Source: Flavobacterium sufflavum
GTDB taxonomy: Bacteria > Bacteroidota > Bacteroidia > Flavobacteriales > Flavobacteriaceae
DNA length: 64,000 bases
Direction: 5' to 3'
NCBI RefSeq assembly: GCF_004016525.1
Contig: NZ_SACJ01000007.1
Coordinates: 1 to 64,000, forward strand
The notes under the pieces are model-generated. The model made no database searches, was not told where the DNA came from, and saw only the letters and a program-made list of their open reading frames with translations. The position numbers and the translations under genes were made by a program. Below are positions 16,695-26,136 of the stretch, in pieces; position 1 is the stretch's first letter; each line of letters opens with the position of its first letter.

Positions 16695-19600
16695 ATGAAA
16701 TTAAAAACGATATGGTTTTTCACAATGCTTTTGTGTAGTGTAATGTCTATTGGACAAAACACAATTAAAGGTACTGTGTCTGACTCAAAGAAAGAACCCC
16801 TTATAGGTGTAAATGTTATTGTAAAAGGCACAAAGATTGGAACAGTCTCAGATGGTAATGGTAATTATTCTATTAATGTGTCTAATAAGCAAGCAGAAAT
16901 AGAATTTTCTTATTTAGGCTTTACTACTAAATTAGTTAAAGTAGGAGAAAATACGACGATTAATGTGGTACTTGAAAGTTCTGATAATAAATTAGATGAG
17001 ATTGTGGTTGTGGGTTTTGCCGCTATCAAGAAAAGTGATTTAACCAGTTCCATAGCTACCGTTAAAGGTAAGGAGTTAAAGACGATGACTGTAGGTAATG
17101 CATCTGAGTCTTTACAAGGAAAAGCAGCAGGTATTCAGGTTGTAAACAGTGGAGGACCAGGTTCAGTGCCTAAAGTTTTTATTCGAGGAATATCAACCAT
17201 TAATTTAAGTACTGATCCACTTTATGTTGTTGATGGTATACCAATGGGAACCAATATTAACTTTCTAAATACAAATGAAATAGAAAGTATGGAAATCCTT
17301 AAAGACGCATCAGCAAGTGCAATTTATGGTAGTAGAGCTTCTAATGGTGTTATTTTAATTACAACTAAAAGAGGTAAATCGGGGGCAATTAAGTTTAATT
17401 TGGATACAAGTTATGGAGTTCAATTAATGAAAAATCCATACAATATGGCAAATGCCGAAGAGTATGCAACTATCTTTAATACAGCAGCAGTTCAATCGGG
17501 ATTTCCGGCTGAGTTTGGAGATCCTGCTAGTTACAGAGGAAAATCAACTGACTGGTGGAATGCAGGGATTAAAGAAAGAGCTGCGGTTAGCAATGTAAGC
17601 TTTGGATTGCAAGGCGGAACTGACACTCACACTTTTGCTGTAAGTCTAAATTTTTACAAACAGGATTCTTTTTATGAAAAAGGAGGATGGGAAAAATTTA
17701 CTTCACGTATCTCATCTGATTATAAATTTACAAAAAAAGTATCAGCAGGATTTTCATTGAATCCAAGATATGAATCATGGGGAAATCCTGGAAATTGGGC
17801 TGATTTTGACAGAATTGATCCTATTACACCAATTTACAAACCAGCAGATCAATTGACAGGAACGGAGAATGAATACAGTATCTATGCCAGGTCGCCTACT
17901 TATGTATGGAACCCTATTGCAGCTGTTAAACGATTCAATTCAAAGAACAAACAATACTCACTTGCTTCCAATGGATATATTCAATTAAGCCCTGTAAAAG
18001 GTTTGATTATACGTTCACAAGGTTCTTATGAGATAAATTCAACGATTTCAGATAATTTTAATCCTGATTTTATAATTGACGTAGCCCACGAGAGTTTGTT
18101 GATTAATAACATTTCCCGCAGTACTAATTTGACACGTTCATGGAGTTTACAAAATACTGCAACTTATAGCAATACTTTTGCTCAAAAGCATAATGTAAGT
18201 TTGATGGTTGGTAATACAGCTGAGGAGTATAATGGTGCTAATTTAAGCGGAACAAGATCAAAATTGCCTAACAATAGTGATGAATTAAGAGAGTTGAATG
18301 CAGGTACTTTAAATCCTCAAACTTCAGGTACTTCATATACTAATTCAATTGTGTCTTATCTAAGTCGTTTGACTTATAATTTTGATAACAAATATTACTT
18401 AACAGCTACTTACAGACGAGACGGTTCTTCTAAATTTTTAGCAAATAATAAGTGGGCTTCTTTCCCTTCTGCTTCTTTTGCATGGAAAGCTTCTAACGAG
18501 AGTTTCATGTCTAAATATTCAGATGTTTTGAGTGATCTTAAATTCAGAGTAGGTTGGGGTAAAGTTGGGAATCAAAATTTACCGGCAAGTGTTTATTTAT
18601 CTAAGTTAGGACAAAACTATTACACTTTTGGAGATCTTGTAGTGAATACAACCTATCCAAGTGCTGTTCCTAATAAAGATATTAAATGGGAAACCGTTGA
18701 GGATTTAAATGCAGGTATTGATTTTGGTTTTTTCCAAAACAAACTTACGGGTACGGTAGAGTTTTATACTAAAACTACTGAGAATATGTTGTTCCAAAAA
18801 TCATATCCTAATTATAGTGGTTATCCAAATGATGCCCGAATCTGGTCTAATGTAGGTTCTATGAAGGCTCAGGGTCTTGAATTTAGTTTGTCTTATAAAA
18901 ACAAAGTAGGTGATTTTAATTATGGAGCTAATTTGAATTTTACAAAATCTAATGTAAAAATGACCAAGTTAAGTGTTGATAATGAGCAGTTATTTGGAAA
19001 TGGAGAAAGAACATTGACCGTTGAAAACGATGAACCAGGTTATTTCTATGGTTATAAAGCGGATGGATTGTTTCAGAATAATGTGGAATTAAATGCCCAT
19101 ACAAATAATAGTGGCGATTTATTGCAACCTTATGCAAAAGCAGGTGATGTACGTTTTGTAGATGTAAATGGAGATGGTGTTCTTAATGCTGACGACAGAA
19201 CTAAAATTGGTTCTCCTTGGGCAAAATATACTGTAGGTTTGAATTTAAATTGTTCTTATAAAAGATTTGATTTCATTGCTAACATCTATTCAAGTATTGG
19301 TAATGACATCGTAAATCAAAATAAAGATGAGCTTTATAATGCCTTATCGAGAACTAACAAAATTAGTGGTTTGTCTGATTTGGCGTGGCATGGCGAAGGA
19401 ACTTCTAATTCAGTTCCGCGTTTGTCACAAACGGATAACAATCAAAATTTCTCAAAATTTTCATCCTACTATGTTGAAGATGGATCGTTTGCCCGTTTAA
19501 AGAATATTCAACTGGGATATACAATTGAAAACAAATTAGGGTTTGATAAAATTAGATGTTCTGTTTCAGGTCAAAACTTGTTGACTATAACAAAATATTC

Positions 19601-19706
19601 AGGAGTAGAACCTGAGGTGGGTGGTGATGTACTTGGATTTGGATTTGGAGGATGGAATTATCCGGTTCAAAAAACGGTTTTATTTGGCTTAAATCTAACA
19701 TTTTAA
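16695..19706 (+). CDS. susC: SusC/RagA-family TonB-dependent outer-membrane glycan transporter
   Basis: A 1003-residue outer-membrane beta-barrel. The signal peptide (about 1-20) is followed by a carboxypeptidase-regulatory-like domain at about 22-97 ([39 protein letters not shown]), a TonB box (LDEIVVVGF) around residue 100, the plug domain ([67 protein letters not shown]-type motifs) and a 22-strand-type barrel ending in aromatic FGLNLTF. Length and motif order are those of SusC. It is directly followed by its SusD partner 10 bp later. It would import oligosaccharides released at the surface, energised by TonB. Substrate depends on the partner enzymes. The gene symbol denotes the family. 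Confidence 0.93.
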   Translation: [1003 protein letters not shown]

Positions 19707-19716
19707 TTTAACAATC

Positions 19717-21336
19717 ATGAAAAAAATATTTTTATCAATCATAACCTTATGTATTATTTCAAGCTCTTGCAGTGATGAATTTATAGTACATGATGAGAGA
19801 GGGACACAAACTCTCGACAATTACTTTTCAACCTCTGAAGAATGCCAGACTTTTGTAAATGATTTATACAAAAGAGCCTTTTTACACTACGATTGGTACC
19901 AATTGATTCCAGGGAGACTGGCTAACGAAACGGCGACAGATGATGCCTGGATGGGGAATACCGGACAAGATGCGTCAGGTTTTATACCGGCAGCGCAATA
20001 CTTGATGACTCCCAATAGAATGGGATATCTTTCAGACTTGTTTAAAACACGTTACGAAAATATCGGAGCATGTAATGTTGCAATAGTGGGGATTGAGAAA
20101 GCTCCGATTAGTGATGCTTTAAAAAATCAATATTTAGGTGAAGCATTATTTCTACGTGCTTATAATTATTATGATTTAGTAAACAATTTTGGAGGAGTAC
20201 CTTTGGTTTTAAATCCTTTGAGCACATCTGAATTAAAATTAGAAAGAGCGACTAAAGAAGCAGTTTATGCAAGCATTGAAGCTGATCTTTTAAAAGCTGC
20301 CGATTTATTAAAACCATCTTATTCCGGAGCCGACAAAGGTAGAGTAACTAAGTGGGCAAGTTATGCATTACTGGCTAGAGTTTCTTTATTTCAGGAGAAA
20401 TGGGAAAATGCTAAAACGTATGCAAACAAGGTAATTACTGAAGGAGGATTTACTTTAGAAAGCAATTTTTTGAATATTTGGAGTGTAAACAATCATAATG
20501 GAGTAGAGACTATTTTAGAAGCTCAAACCAGCAGTGATTCCAGTAAACAATTAGGAAACATCATGTCTACATTCACTGGAGCCAGAGGAGAATCTAAAGA
20601 TAATTTCCCAAGTCAAAGTGCAGCAGATGTAATGGATGGCTGGGGATGGTGTGTACCAACAAGTGACTTGGAGAATGTATATCTATCTGAAAATGATGTT
20701 ATTCGTCGTCGTAGTACAATAACAAAAAGTGGTGATGCTGCTTATGGCGATGAAGTTAATAACCCTACTCATATCTGGGATTTAAAACAAAGTAAGTCAG
20801 GTCGTATCATACGTAAATATTATATTCCTATTGCAACCCGTCGTACACTGGTAAGTACTTATGGTAATGCTCCTCTTAATGTACCGGTACTACGTTTAGC
20901 TGAAATGTATTTGACCCGTGCTGAAGCAAATTTTCATTTAGGCAATTTGGCTTTAGCAATGGATGATGTCGATTTAATTCGTAATCGTGTTCATCTTACT
21001 CCAAAGAAAGGTTTAGTTTCTGGTAACAATATACTTAAAGCTATTTGGAAAGAGCGTCGTATGGAATTGGCTTTTGAAGGTCTTCGATTGTTTGATATCA
21101 GACGCGAAATAGATCCTGATACTAATAAGCCAGTAATTGCAACTCTCATGGGGCCTACAGGAAGTTTTGTGCTTTACAACACTACTTTGTCAACTGATAA
21201 GAATGAAACTTCTAATTTGAAAGAACTTCAGGACAAGGGAATTCATTTTGACATAAGCAAGAATCTTGTTTGGCCTATACCTCAATCTGAAATTGACAGA
21301 AGTGGGGGAGTAATCAAACAAAATCCAAATTATTAA
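19717..21336 (+). CDS. susD: SusD/RagB-family glycan-binding lipoprotein
   Basis: A 539-residue lipoprotein with the lipobox SSSC (Cys18). The all-helical, TPR-like SusD fold is visible in the conserved segments: an N-terminal ANETATDDAWMG region, LGEALFLRAYNYYDLVNNFGGVPLVLNPLS around residue 145-175, GRVTKWASYALLARVSLFQEKWENAKTYANKVI around 210-240, and the C-terminal LRLAEMYLTRAEANFHLG, IWKERRMELAFEGLRLFDIRR and NPNY end. It forms the lid of the SusC channel and delivers glycan. It lies 10 bp after susC and 4 bp before the GH30 gene, so the three are probably co-transcribed. Confidence 0.93.
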   Translation: MKKIFLSIITLCIISSSCSDEFIVHDERGTQTLDNYFSTSEECQTFVNDLYKRAFLHYDWYQLIPGRLANETATDDAWMGNTGQDASGFIPAAQYLMTPNRMGYLSDLFKTRYENIGACNVAIVGIEKAPISDALKNQYLGEALFLRAYNYYDLVNNFGGVPLVLNPLSTSELKLERATKEAVYASIEADLLKAADLLKPSYSGADKGRVTKWASYALLARVSLFQEKWENAKTYANKVITEGGFTLESNFLNIWSVNNHNGVETILEAQTSSDSSKQLGNIMSTFTGARGESKDNFPSQSAADVMDGWGWCVPTSDLENVYLSENDVIRRRSTITKSGDAAYGDEVNNPTHIWDLKQSKSGRIIRKYYIPIATRRTLVSTYGNAPLNVPVLRLAEMYLTRAEANFHLGNLALAMDDVDLIRNRVHLTPKKGLVSGNNILKAIWKERRMELAFEGLRLFDIRREIDPDTNKPVIATLMGPTGSFVLYNTTLSTDKNETSNLKELQDKGIHFDISKNLVWPIPQSEIDRSGGVIKQNPNY

Positions 21337-21340
21337 AATT

Positions 21341-22990
21341 ATGAGAAAATTAAAAATAACTTTAACAAGCCTGTTTTTTTCAGGCTTGTTATTTTTATCC
21401 TGTTCATCTGAAGTTAATTTAGATCCACCGCCAAAGGCTTCTGAAGTTAGGGACATAAATATTGATTTAAGTCAGGAGTTGCAAACCATGGATGGTTTTG
21501 GTGCTTCTGATGCCTGGCGAACGCAGATGGTAGGAAAGAATTGGCCCATTGACAAAAGAAATGCAATAGCCGATTTACTTTTTAGTAAAGAATTTGATGC
21601 TTCCGGTAATCCTAAAGGAATTGGACTTTCAATTTGGAGATTCTATTTAGGTGCCGGTAGTATGGAACAAGGAGGCAATAGTAATATTACAGATGAATGG
21701 AGAAGAGCCGAATGTTTTCAAAAAACGGATGGAAGTTACGATTGGACTAAACAAGCAGGACAACGATGGTTTTTACAAGCCGCTAAAAGTCGTGGGGTAG
21801 ATAAATTCCTGGCTTTTACTGTTAGTCCACCAGTGCAAATGACAATAAACGGAAAAGCTTTTTCACCACAGAAAAACAATATGAACATCAAACCGGGAAT
21901 GCTTACTAATTATGCTGATTTCCTTGTTGATTGTATTGATAATTTGCAACGTAATGAAGGGGTGACTTTTGATTATTTGAGTCCAATAAATGAGCCTCAA
22001 TGGGATTGGATGGCAGGAAATAATGGACAGGCCAGTCAGGAAGGAACACCAGCGACTAATCAGGAAATGTTTGATTTTACTAAGTTGCTATCGGATAAAA
22101 TGAAAGCCAAATCACTAAACACCGAAATTGTTCTTGGTGAAGCTGCTCAGGTTAATTATTTATATGAAAATGTGAATGGGGAAAATAGAGATGATCAGAT
22201 AAATGCTTTTTTTGGTACTACTTCAACAAATATTGCACAACTCCCTAATGTTAAAAAAGTAATTTCGGGGCATAGTTATTTTACTTCCTGGCCCGTAAAT
22301 GATATGATAAGCCATCGTGAAAAATTAAATTCCAGAGTGAAACAAATGGGGAATTTAAAATATTGGCAAACAGAATACTCTATATTAGAAAATCCGGGAG
22401 CTGCTGAAATTCCAGGTGGTTCAGGTAATCAACGCGATCTTGGAATGAAGACTGCATTATTTGTCGCGCGAACCATTCATAATGACATTTCAGTAGCGAA
22501 TGCTTCCTCATGGCAATGGTGGACAGCCCTTAGCCGATATGATTATAAAGATGGATTGATTTATTTAGATAATGGTGCTAATAATGGTCTTAGTACCAGT
22601 GTTGCTGCTGATGCGAATTATTGTAAAACGGATGGTTTTTATCATGATTCAAAACTGCTGTGGGCTTTAGGGAATTATTCTCTTTTTGTTCGTCCTGGAA
22701 TGATCCGATTGCAAATAGCGAACCAAAACGCTGTAGCTGCGGCTACTGATGTAATGTTGACTGCTTATAAAGATGTTTCTAAAAAGAAACTGGTAATTGT
22801 AGCGGTTAATTACAGTGATTCATCGCGATCGTATAAACTTAATTTGAATGGAACTACAGTAAAGAATAACGAATTAACTCCTTATGTTACTTCTGAAAAT
22901 TCAAATTTAAAAAAAGCAACAAATGTTACTGCAGATAAGTTTGAAATTCCGGCTCGATCCATCGTTAGTTATACAGCGACTTATAATTAA
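21341..22990 (+). CDS. Glycoside hydrolase family 30 lipoprotein, endo-glycanase candidate
   Basis: A 549-residue protein with the signal peptide lipobox FLSC (Cys21). A (beta/alpha)8 barrel is followed by the GH30 C-terminal beta-sandwich. Recognisable family segments are QTMDGFGASDAWR near residue 46, GLSIWRFYLG, SPINEPQWDW (acid/base Glu218), YWQTEYSI (nucleophile Glu345), SWQWWTALSRY and FVRPGMIRLQI, with VMLTAYKDVSKKKLVIVAVNYSD in the C-terminal domain. GH30 includes endo-beta-1,6-galactanases, endo-xylanases, beta-1,6-glucanases and glucosylceramidases; I cannot assign the subfamily with certainty. As a lipoprotein next to SusCD it is the likely surface backbone cutter of PUL 1. A terminator-like hairpin lies within its first codons (21364-21390). 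Confidence 0.85.
   Translation: MRKLKITLTSLFFSGLLFLSCSSEVNLDPPPKASEVRDINIDLSQELQTMDGFGASDAWRTQMVGKNWPIDKRNAIADLLFSKEFDASGNPKGIGLSIWRFYLGAGSMEQGGNSNITDEWRRAECFQKTDGSYDWTKQAGQRWFLQAAKSRGVDKFLAFTVSPPVQMTINGKAFSPQKNNMNIKPGMLTNYADFLVDCIDNLQRNEGVTFDYLSPINEPQWDWMAGNNGQASQEGTPATNQEMFDFTKLLSDKMKAKSLNTEIVLGEAAQVNYLYENVNGENRDDQINAFFGTTSTNIAQLPNVKKVISGHSYFTSWPVNDMISHREKLNSRVKQMGNLKYWQTEYSILENPGAAEIPGGSGNQRDLGMKTALFVARTIHNDISVANASSWQWWTALSRYDYKDGLIYLDNGANNGLSTSVAADANYCKTDGFYHDSKLLWALGNYSLFVRPGMIRLQIANQNAVAAATDVMLTAYKDVSKKKLVIVAVNYSDSSRSYKLNLNGTTVKNNELTPYVTSENSNLKKATNVTADKFEIPARSIVSYTATYN
21364..21390 (+). promoter_or_regulatory. Terminator-like hairpin inside the GH30 signal-peptide codons
   Basis: AACAAGCCTG (21364-21373), a seven-T loop, and CAGGCTTGTT (21381-21390) form a perfect 10-bp stem followed by ATTTTTATCC. 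It starts 27 nt downstream of the susD stop, inside codons 8-17 of the GH30 gene. The position right after susCD suits transcript attenuation or an RNA-stabilising 3' end for the transporter message. Confidence 0.55.
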
Positions 22991-23023
22991 TTTGTTATTT
23001 GAAACAATACAAGAAAGTAAGCT

Positions 23024-23068
23024 AAAAAAACAGGGCTTTGATTTTATAATCAAAGTCCAGTTTTTTTT
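23024..23068 (+). terminator. Intrinsic terminator of PUL 1
   Basis: GGGCTTTGATT and AATCAAAGTCC pair around a short loop. The flanking A-run (AAAAAAACA) and T-run (GTTTTTTTT) extend the stem and make it bidirectional. It lies 34 bp after the GH30 stop. Confidence 0.85.
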
Positions 23069-23165
23069 AAATGTCTTAAGTAATATTTATTCTAAAAAAT
23101 AAAAAAGTGAGCTTTGGTTACTGTATTTCTTTCCATTCTAAAGGTGAGTTTGTTATCAGTAGTAT

Positions 23166-23669
23166 TTATTTTCTCATATCATTTATTTCTTTATAAATGA
23201 CAAATGTAAAAGTATTTTCTAATGGAAATCTGTAAGCTCCTTTTGCTTTCATTAAATAAGCAGAGATTGCGGTCATTTCCCAGCCATCATATTCATCACC
23301 AAACCATTTTCTCTTTGTCAAAGATTCTAAATTATTCACTTCACCATAGTTTTTCACAACTTCTATTTCAGTTTTTATTTTTGGATCTAAATGTTGATTA
23401 GCCCAACTCCAAAGCCAAGTTTGACTAATTTTAGAAATACTCCCAACTTCTTCATATTGTATTTCTACAATTTTATTTTGATTTTCTGAATTTGAAAATG
23501 TTAGTATTCCAGTTTCTTGATCATAAAACCAATTTTCGTAATCATGGATTCCATAAGTTTCTTCAACGATTTTTTGCTGTTCATTCAAATACTCGTATGC
23601 TCTTTTACTCAGTACTTCAAATTCTGGAGTTCTGTTTGGAGTTTCTAAATTTATATCTTCAACATTCAT
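23166..23669 (-). CDS. DUF6882-like protein of unknown function
   Basis: A 167-residue cytoplasmic protein without signal or TM segments. The order of conserved elements, YDQETGILTF near residue 49, a QTWLWSWANQHLDP segment near 83, KRKWFGDEYDGWEMTAISAYLMKAKGAYRFP near 118-148 and a final strand FTFVIYKE, fits what I recall of DUF6882, a family of unknown function found across bacteria. No catalytic residues can be named. It starts with ATG at 23669, is monocistronic on the minus strand, and lies between the PUL 1 terminator and the GIY-YIG gene (149 bp away). Its context, beside a nuclease-fold gene, gives no functional hint. Confidence 0.6.
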   Translation of the reverse strand: MNVEDINLETPNRTPEFEVLSKRAYEYLNEQQKIVEETYGIHDYENWFYDQETGILTFSNSENQNKIVEIQYEEVGSISKISQTWLWSWANQHLDPKIKTEIEVVKNYGEVNNLESLTKRKWFGDEYDGWEMTAISAYLMKAKGAYRFPLENTFTFVIYKEINDMRK

Positions 23670-23818
23670 TTTGAATATTTTTTATAGTTTAATTAAATTT
23701 CACGGTTAAGGTTTAGAGCTTGGTAAAACTAAGTATTTAGGGCTAAACGGAAATATAAGTAAAAATGGCATTTCCACTAAATTTGCAAATATCTATAAAC
23801 GTGTGTTGGTGTTAGTTT

Positions 23819-24730
23819 TTATACACTTACTTGTGTTTGTTCAATTTCATTTAAAGACTGACCATTTTTATCTTTCCATATATTCCTACCATTTGCTGAA
23901 TATCCCAAAATAACTGCAGCGGCGGCAGAAGGACTTTCAAAAAGATAGTTTTTAGCGAAATAAAGATTTTCTTTTTCGTCTTTCAAGATAGTTTGTTCTT
24001 TAATTAATTTTTCTCTTAATGTACTGTATCCAAAAGGTTTTGTTTTGTCAGCAACTTTTGAGTTTTCAAGTACAACGATTCCTTCATCTGTTTGGACGGC
24101 TTTTGCCATAACACCTTTAACCTTTAGTTCTAATTTTAAATTCCCTAATGAATTTATAATTGTTGAACTTTCAGTCATTGCAGTCAATGCTAAATCAATA
24201 ATTTTTGTCTCATTTACTGAAATCGGATTTTCTAAAAATTTATGTCCTAGAGTTCCATTCAGTAGCTTAAGATTTATAAGAAAATCTTCCATTGAATCTT
24301 GGTCTGGTAGAGGCAATGAACTTAAGCTTGGAAAGTTATAATTTTCAACCTTGTATCGGTTAGCATTAATAGCTATGTTGATTAACCTGCTTTCTAAATA
24401 TTTGACATGTGATTTAGTTACATTATCATCTTTACTTGAAAATAATATTACTTCATTCCAAAAATCTTTTTTTGTATCATGAGTTTTTAATCGTTCCCAA
24501 ACATTTTCTGCTTCACCAATATATACTTTGTTTTGATTGTTTTCATCTTCTCCAATTAAAAAATAAACTCCAGGTCGATTAACTTCTTTTGAAAAGAACC
24601 TATTCAAATCAGAAATCTTATTTCTAGGACAGGAAAGCGCCTGAATTGTATAATTTACGACTTCTCCTAATTTGATTCCTGATACATTACCGTCTTTTAA
24701 ATATATTCTTACTGATTTTCCTAATGTCAT
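23819..24730 (-). CDS. GIY-YIG nuclease-fold protein with C-terminal DUF4357
   Basis: A 303-residue protein. A GIY-YIG domain occupies about residues 50-140: GVYFLIG is the GIY strand and KVYIGEAENVWERLKTH the YIG strand with its Arg, followed by the metal-ligand Glu in KYLESRLI. The C-terminal part (about 235-295; LREKLIKEQTILKD...FESPSAAAAVILGYSANGRNIWKDKNGQSL) is DUF4357, commonly fused to GIY-YIG. Because the catalytic Arg and Glu are present, nuclease activity is possible. The family often sits in variable genome regions and may act in DNA processing or defence, which is inference. It is a single gene; a terminator at 24894-24926 separates it from the oxidoreductase upstream on the same strand. 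Confidence 0.82.
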   Translation of the reverse strand: MTLGKSVRIYLKDGNVSGIKLGEVVNYTIQALSCPRNKISDLNRFFSKEVNRPGVYFLIGEDENNQNKVYIGEAENVWERLKTHDTKKDFWNEVILFSSKDDNVTKSHVKYLESRLINIAINANRYKVENYNFPSLSSLPLPDQDSMEDFLINLKLLNGTLGHKFLENPISVNETKIIDLALTAMTESSTIINSLGNLKLELKVKGVMAKAVQTDEGIVVLENSKVADKTKPFGYSTLREKLIKEQTILKDEKENLYFAKNYLFESPSAAAAVILGYSANGRNIWKDKNGQSLNEIEQTQVSV

Positions 24731-24893
24731 TTTTAGATGTTTTTTCTATAAAAAAATTATCGCCAAATAGCTTATAATTGCTATAGGTAATACTATACGC
24801 CCAAATAATATGTCGATATTTGCTACATAGCATGTTTTTTCAAATGTAGTATTTTTACTTAATTAATTTTTATGAATTGAAAATAAAAAAAAC

Positions 24894-24926
24894 AAACCCG
24901 ACAGCTTTTTAAAAGCTGTCGGGTTT
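24894..24926. terminator. Bidirectional terminator-type hairpin
   Basis: AAACCCGACAGCTTT pairs perfectly with AAAGCTGTCGGGTTT around a short loop. It follows the stop of the minus-strand Old Yellow Enzyme gene (24956) and precedes the GIY-YIG gene, so it ends the former. Confidence 0.85.
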
Positions 24927-24955
24927 GAATTAAACTAAATAACCAGAATATAAAA

Positions 24956-26059
24956 TTATAATACCAATTCGCTCAGAGCTTCTTTATTAAATCCTACCAA
25001 TTCCTCTGTTTTACCAGCTTTTATTTTAGCAACCCAATTTGGGTCAGATAATAAAGGTCTTCCAACGGCAACCAAATCAAAATCGCCTCGGTCGAAACGT
25101 CTTGTTAGTTCATCTAAAGAGGCTGGTTGCGAACTTTCGCCTGCAAACGCTCCAAAGAAATCACTAGAAAGTCCAACAGAACCCACAGTAATTGTTGGAG
25201 CGCCCGTTAGTTTTTTAGCCCAGCCAGCAAAATTTAAATCAGAATTTTCAAATTCAGCTTCCCAGAAACGGCGTTGTGAACAATGCAAAATATCCACTCC
25301 GGCATCAACAAGTGGTGTAAGCCAGGCATCTAATTCCTGAGGCGTTTTCGCCAATTTATAATTGTAATCAGAAGGTTTAAATTGAGAGAAACGCATGATA
25401 ACCGCAAAATCATTTCCTACTTGTCTTCTAATTTCTTTCACCACTTCAATTGCAAAACGGCTGCGTTCCTTCAATGTTTTTCCACCATAAATATCAGTAC
25501 GTAAATTGGTTTCAGGGCTAAAGAATTGGTCAATCAAGTAACCGTGTGCACCGTGAATTTCGATAGTATCAAAACCCAATCTTTTCGCATCGGCAGCAGC
25601 TTTTCCAAAAGCAAGAATGGTGTTTTCAATGTCTTTTTCAGTCATTGTAGTTCCGTTATTGAAACCGGGACGGTTCAATCCGGACGGACCTTCAAAAGGA
25701 ACTGGAGGAACCCAACCAGAATGATGATTGTCCATAATGCCCATGTGCCAGATTTGCGGTCCCATTTGCCCTCCGGCAGCATGAACTTCATTGATTACTT
25801 TTTCCCATCCTTTTAATGCCTGATCGCCATAAAAATGAGGAACATTTCCATCATTGGATGAAGAGGGTCTGTCGATAACCGTTCCTTCAGATAATATTAA
25901 ACCCACTTCGCCTTCGGCTCTTTTTTGATAGTAAGAAGCAACTTCATCAGTTGGAATTCCGTTTGGAGAAAAGGAACGCGTCATAGGTGCCATTACAATT
26001 CTGTTTTTAAGATTTAATGTCTTAAAATTAAAGGGTGTAAATAAATTAGTGGTACTCAT
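24956..26059 (-). CDS. Old Yellow Enzyme family alkene reductase (FMN, NAD(P)H)
   Basis: A 367-residue FMN-dependent TIM-barrel enzyme that reduces activated C=C bonds (enals, enones, nitro compounds). Family signatures are LKNRIVMAPMTRSF at the N-terminus, MGPQIWHMGIMDN (the GxQxWHxGR-type strand), IEIHGAHGYLIDQFFSPETNLRTDIYGG near residues 165-195 (substrate- and FMN-binding), and VAVGRPLLSDPNWVAKIKAG at the C-terminus. Length is standard. No signal peptide, so cytoplasmic. It is a lone minus-strand gene with a terminator 30 bp after its stop. The nearby efflux pump and redox genes suggest a xenobiotic or electrophile detoxification setting, which is inference. Confidence 0.9.
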   Translation of the reverse strand: MSTTNLFTPFNFKTLNLKNRIVMAPMTRSFSPNGIPTDEVASYYQKRAEGEVGLILSEGTVIDRPSSSNDGNVPHFYGDQALKGWEKVINEVHAAGGQMGPQIWHMGIMDNHHSGWVPPVPFEGPSGLNRPGFNNGTTMTEKDIENTILAFGKAAADAKRLGFDTIEIHGAHGYLIDQFFSPETNLRTDIYGGKTLKERSRFAIEVVKEIRRQVGNDFAVIMRFSQFKPSDYNYKLAKTPQELDAWLTPLVDAGVDILHCSQRRFWEAEFENSDLNFAGWAKKLTGAPTITVGSVGLSSDFFGAFAGESSQPASLDELTRRFDRGDFDLVAVGRPLLSDPNWVAKIKAGKTEELVGFNKEALSELVL

Positions 26060-26136
26060 GCTATTTTATAATTTAGATTTTATTAAACTGTTTGTATTCG
26101 ACTATATATCAAATGTTGTTGTTTTCAGATTATCCC

